A stretch of DNA of 64,000 nt from Aliivibrio finisterrensis_A (GTDB lineage: Bacteria; Pseudomonadota; Gammaproteobacteria; Enterobacterales; Vibrionaceae): NCBI RefSeq assembly GCF_004167675.1, contig NZ_SEZQ01000002.1. One strand, written 5' to 3'. The notes beneath the pieces are model-generated. The model did not search any database, was not told the origin of the DNA, and was given only the letters and a program-made list of their open reading frames with translations. Below, piece by piece: positions 62,478 to 64,000 of this stretch. Within the stretch, counting starts at the first letter, position 1; the number at the start of each line of letters is the position of its first letter. Made by a program: the position numbers and the translations under genes.

Positions 62478-64000
62478 ATGAACAATAATGATCTGGTCGC
62501 CAAACTGTGGAAATTGTGTGACAACCTGCGTGATGGCGGAGTGTCTTACCAAAACTACGTCAATGAATTGGCCTCGCTGCTGTTTCTTAAAATGTGTGAA
62601 GAAACAGGGCAAGAAGACGATTTATTGCCAGAGGGGTTTCGCTGGGCTGATCTAAAAGCAAAAATTGGTCAAGAGCAACACCAGTTTTACCGCAATATGT
62701 TGGTACAACTGGGTGCAGATGATCACGCCATTGTTCGTGCTATTTTCCAAAACGTAAACACCACCATTACTCAACCAGCACAGTTAACTGAGCTAGTGTC
62801 GAACATGGACAGCCTTGATTGGTACAGTGATGAAGATGGCGACGAAGGCAAAAGCCGTGATGACTTTGGTGATATGTACGAAGGCTTACTGCAAAAGAAC
62901 GCCAACGAAACCAAATCAGGCGCAGGCCAATACTTTACGCCACGCGCATTAATCAGCACCATTGTGAACGTTATACAACCACAACCGCGCGAGATCATCC
63001 AAGATCCGGCAGCAGGGACGGCAGGCTTCTTAATTGAAGCGGACAAATACATTAAATCAAACACCGACAACTTATTTGCACTCCCAGATGAAGATCAAGA
63101 GTTCCAAATGAAAAAAGCCTTTGTCGGTTTAGAGCTAGTGCCTGAAACGCGTCGTTTGGCGTTAATGAACTGCTTATTGCACGACATTGAAGGTGATGAA
63201 AACGAAGGCGCAATCCGTTTAGGCAACACCCTAGGCAGCGCAGGTGAAAACCTACCTAAAGCCAACGTGATTTTAACCAACCCGCCATTTGGTAGTGCAT
63301 CAAGCACCAATATCACCCGTACCTTTGTTCACCCAACAGGTAACAAACAACTGTGTTTTATGCAGCATATTTATGATGCGCTAGAGCCGGGCGGTCGTGC
63401 TGCCGTAGTGATCCCAGATAACGTCTTATTTGAAGGTGGTAAGGGCACAGACATTCGCCGTGATTTAATGGATAAGTGTAATCTACATACCATTTTGCGT
63501 TTGCCTACAGGTATCTTCTACGCCGCAGGGGTAAAAACCAACGTACTCTTCTTCCAAAAAGGCACGCCAGAGAACCCGAGCCAAGACAAAGACTGCACCA
63601 AAGAGACATGGGTATTTGACCTACGTACCAACATGAACACTTTTGGTAAGCGCCGCCCATTAACTGAAAAGCACTTTGATGTGTTTGTGAACGCGTATGG
63701 CAGCGATGCAAACGGTTTATCTGCTCGTGAAGAGGGGGTTTACGAGACGCTTGGTAACATCTTTGCTGAAGGAGAAGACTCTGTTGAACACACTTTAGAG
63801 AACGCCCGTTTCCGCAAATTTAGCCGTGATTACATTCGTGATCAAAAAGGCGACTCGTTAGATATTTCGTGGTTAAAAGATTTAGAAGCCACCAGTGCAG
63901 ATAACTTGCCAGAGCCAGAAGTGCTAGCAGGTGAAGCAATGGCAGAGCTGACTGAGGCGATGGCAGAGATTTATCAGCTGATGCAAGCACTCGGCGCGAA
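62478..64000 (+). CDS. hsdM: Type I restriction-modification system, methyltransferase subunit (runs off the window)
   Basis: At least 507 codons from ATG 62478, open to the window edge. HsdM N-terminal helical domain (VAKLWKLCDNLRDGGVSYQN, about 7-26), GAGQYFTPRALI (about 150-161), SAM motif I DPAAGTAGFLIEA (about 175-187) and the catalytic NPPF in ILTNPPFGS (about 265-273). It is an N6-adenine methyltransferase that, with HsdS, sets the sequence specificity of the system. The hsdS gene is expected to the right but is not in view. A 171-bp leader precedes the start and has no other gene. Confidence 0.93.
   Translation, partial: MNNNDLVAKLWKLCDNLRDGGVSYQNYVNELASLLFLKMCEETGQEDDLLPEGFRWADLKAKIGQEQHQFYRNMLVQLGADDHAIVRAIFQNVNTTITQPAQLTELVSNMDSLDWYSDEDGDEGKSRDDFGDMYEGLLQKNANETKSGAGQYFTPRALISTIVNVIQPQPREIIQDPAAGTAGFLIEADKYIKSNTDNLFALPDEDQEFQMKKAFVGLELVPETRRLALMNCLLHDIEGDENEGAIRLGNTLGSAGENLPKANVILTNPPFGSASSTNITRTFVHPTGNKQLCFMQHIYDALEPGGRAAVVIPDNVLFEGGKGTDIRRDLMDKCNLHTILRLPTGIFYAAGVKTNVLFFQKGTPENPSQDKDCTKETWVFDLRTNMNTFGKRRPLTEKHFDVFVNAYGSDANGLSAREEGVYETLGNIFAEGEDSVEHTLENARFRKFSRDYIRDQKGDSLDISWLKDLEATSADNLPEPEVLAGEAMAELTEAMAEIYQLMQALGA

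Overview
The window is a 64 kb piece of an AT-rich gammaproteobacterial chromosome, most consistent with a marine Vibrionaceae member of the Aliivibrio (Vibrio fischeri) type. The reasons are the bioA/bioBFCD arrangement, tyrR next to a DUF523-phr pair, a DMSO-reductase-like dms cluster with a TorD chaperone, a very large secreted GH19 chitinase, and a recurrent ~165-bp intergenic repeat. The genus is inferred from gene content and composition, since no rRNA gene is present.

Layout. 0-5 kb: photolyase with a DUF523/DUF1722 partner (minus), divergent from tyrR, a RimJ/RimL-type acetyltransferase and a small membrane protein. 5-10.3 kb: two DUF1254-family secreted proteins, a Crp/Fnr-type regulator and a LysR regulator, with debris between them (an IS982-family transposase tail and two outer-membrane-barrel C-termini). 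10.4-12 kb: a membrane protein plus HlyD-type adaptor. 12-17.3 kb: biotin genes bioA and bioBFCD around a BirA-type operator. 17.4-21.9 kb: LysR regulator divergent from an AaeAB-like efflux pair, then a YbiB-like protein. 22.3-24.9 kb: a very AT-rich cluster of EAL, type IV pilin-like and GGDEF genes. 25-31.6 kb: a six-gene operon with a secreted protein, a LolD/MacB-type ABC transporter, a LolA-like domain fused to an outer-membrane barrel, and a LytS/LytTR two-component pair, preceded by paired LytTR-type boxes.

31.6-39.4 kb: oligo-1,6-glucosidase, LysR regulator, MFS transporter, small GNAT, HopJ-family protein, Gfo/Idh oxidoreductase and an NhaC antiporter. 39.6-47.3 kb: an operon of unknown function containing a 568-aa protein, a beta-propeller lipoprotein and a ~1,600-codon gene with an internal OmpA-like domain; the last is broken by a frameshift. 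A tRNA-Gly(TCC) and a complete repeat element follow. 47.9-51.3 kb: multidomain GH19 chitinase. 52-57.4 kb: NapF-like ferredoxin and TorD-like chaperone (minus), divergent from dmsABC, with an FNR-like box between. 57.6-64 kb: a hypothetical gene with a strong internal ribosome binding site, then hsdR and hsdM of a type I restriction-modification system. hsdM runs off the right edge and no hsdS is visible.

The clearest regulatory readings are a TyrR box before tyrR, a BirA operator between bioA and bioB, a 19-bp perfect palindrome before the first DUF1254 gene, LytTR-type direct repeats before the ABC/LytSR operon, and an FNR-like box before dmsA. The least understood loci are the 39.6-47.3 kb operon and the EAL-pilin-GGDEF cluster.
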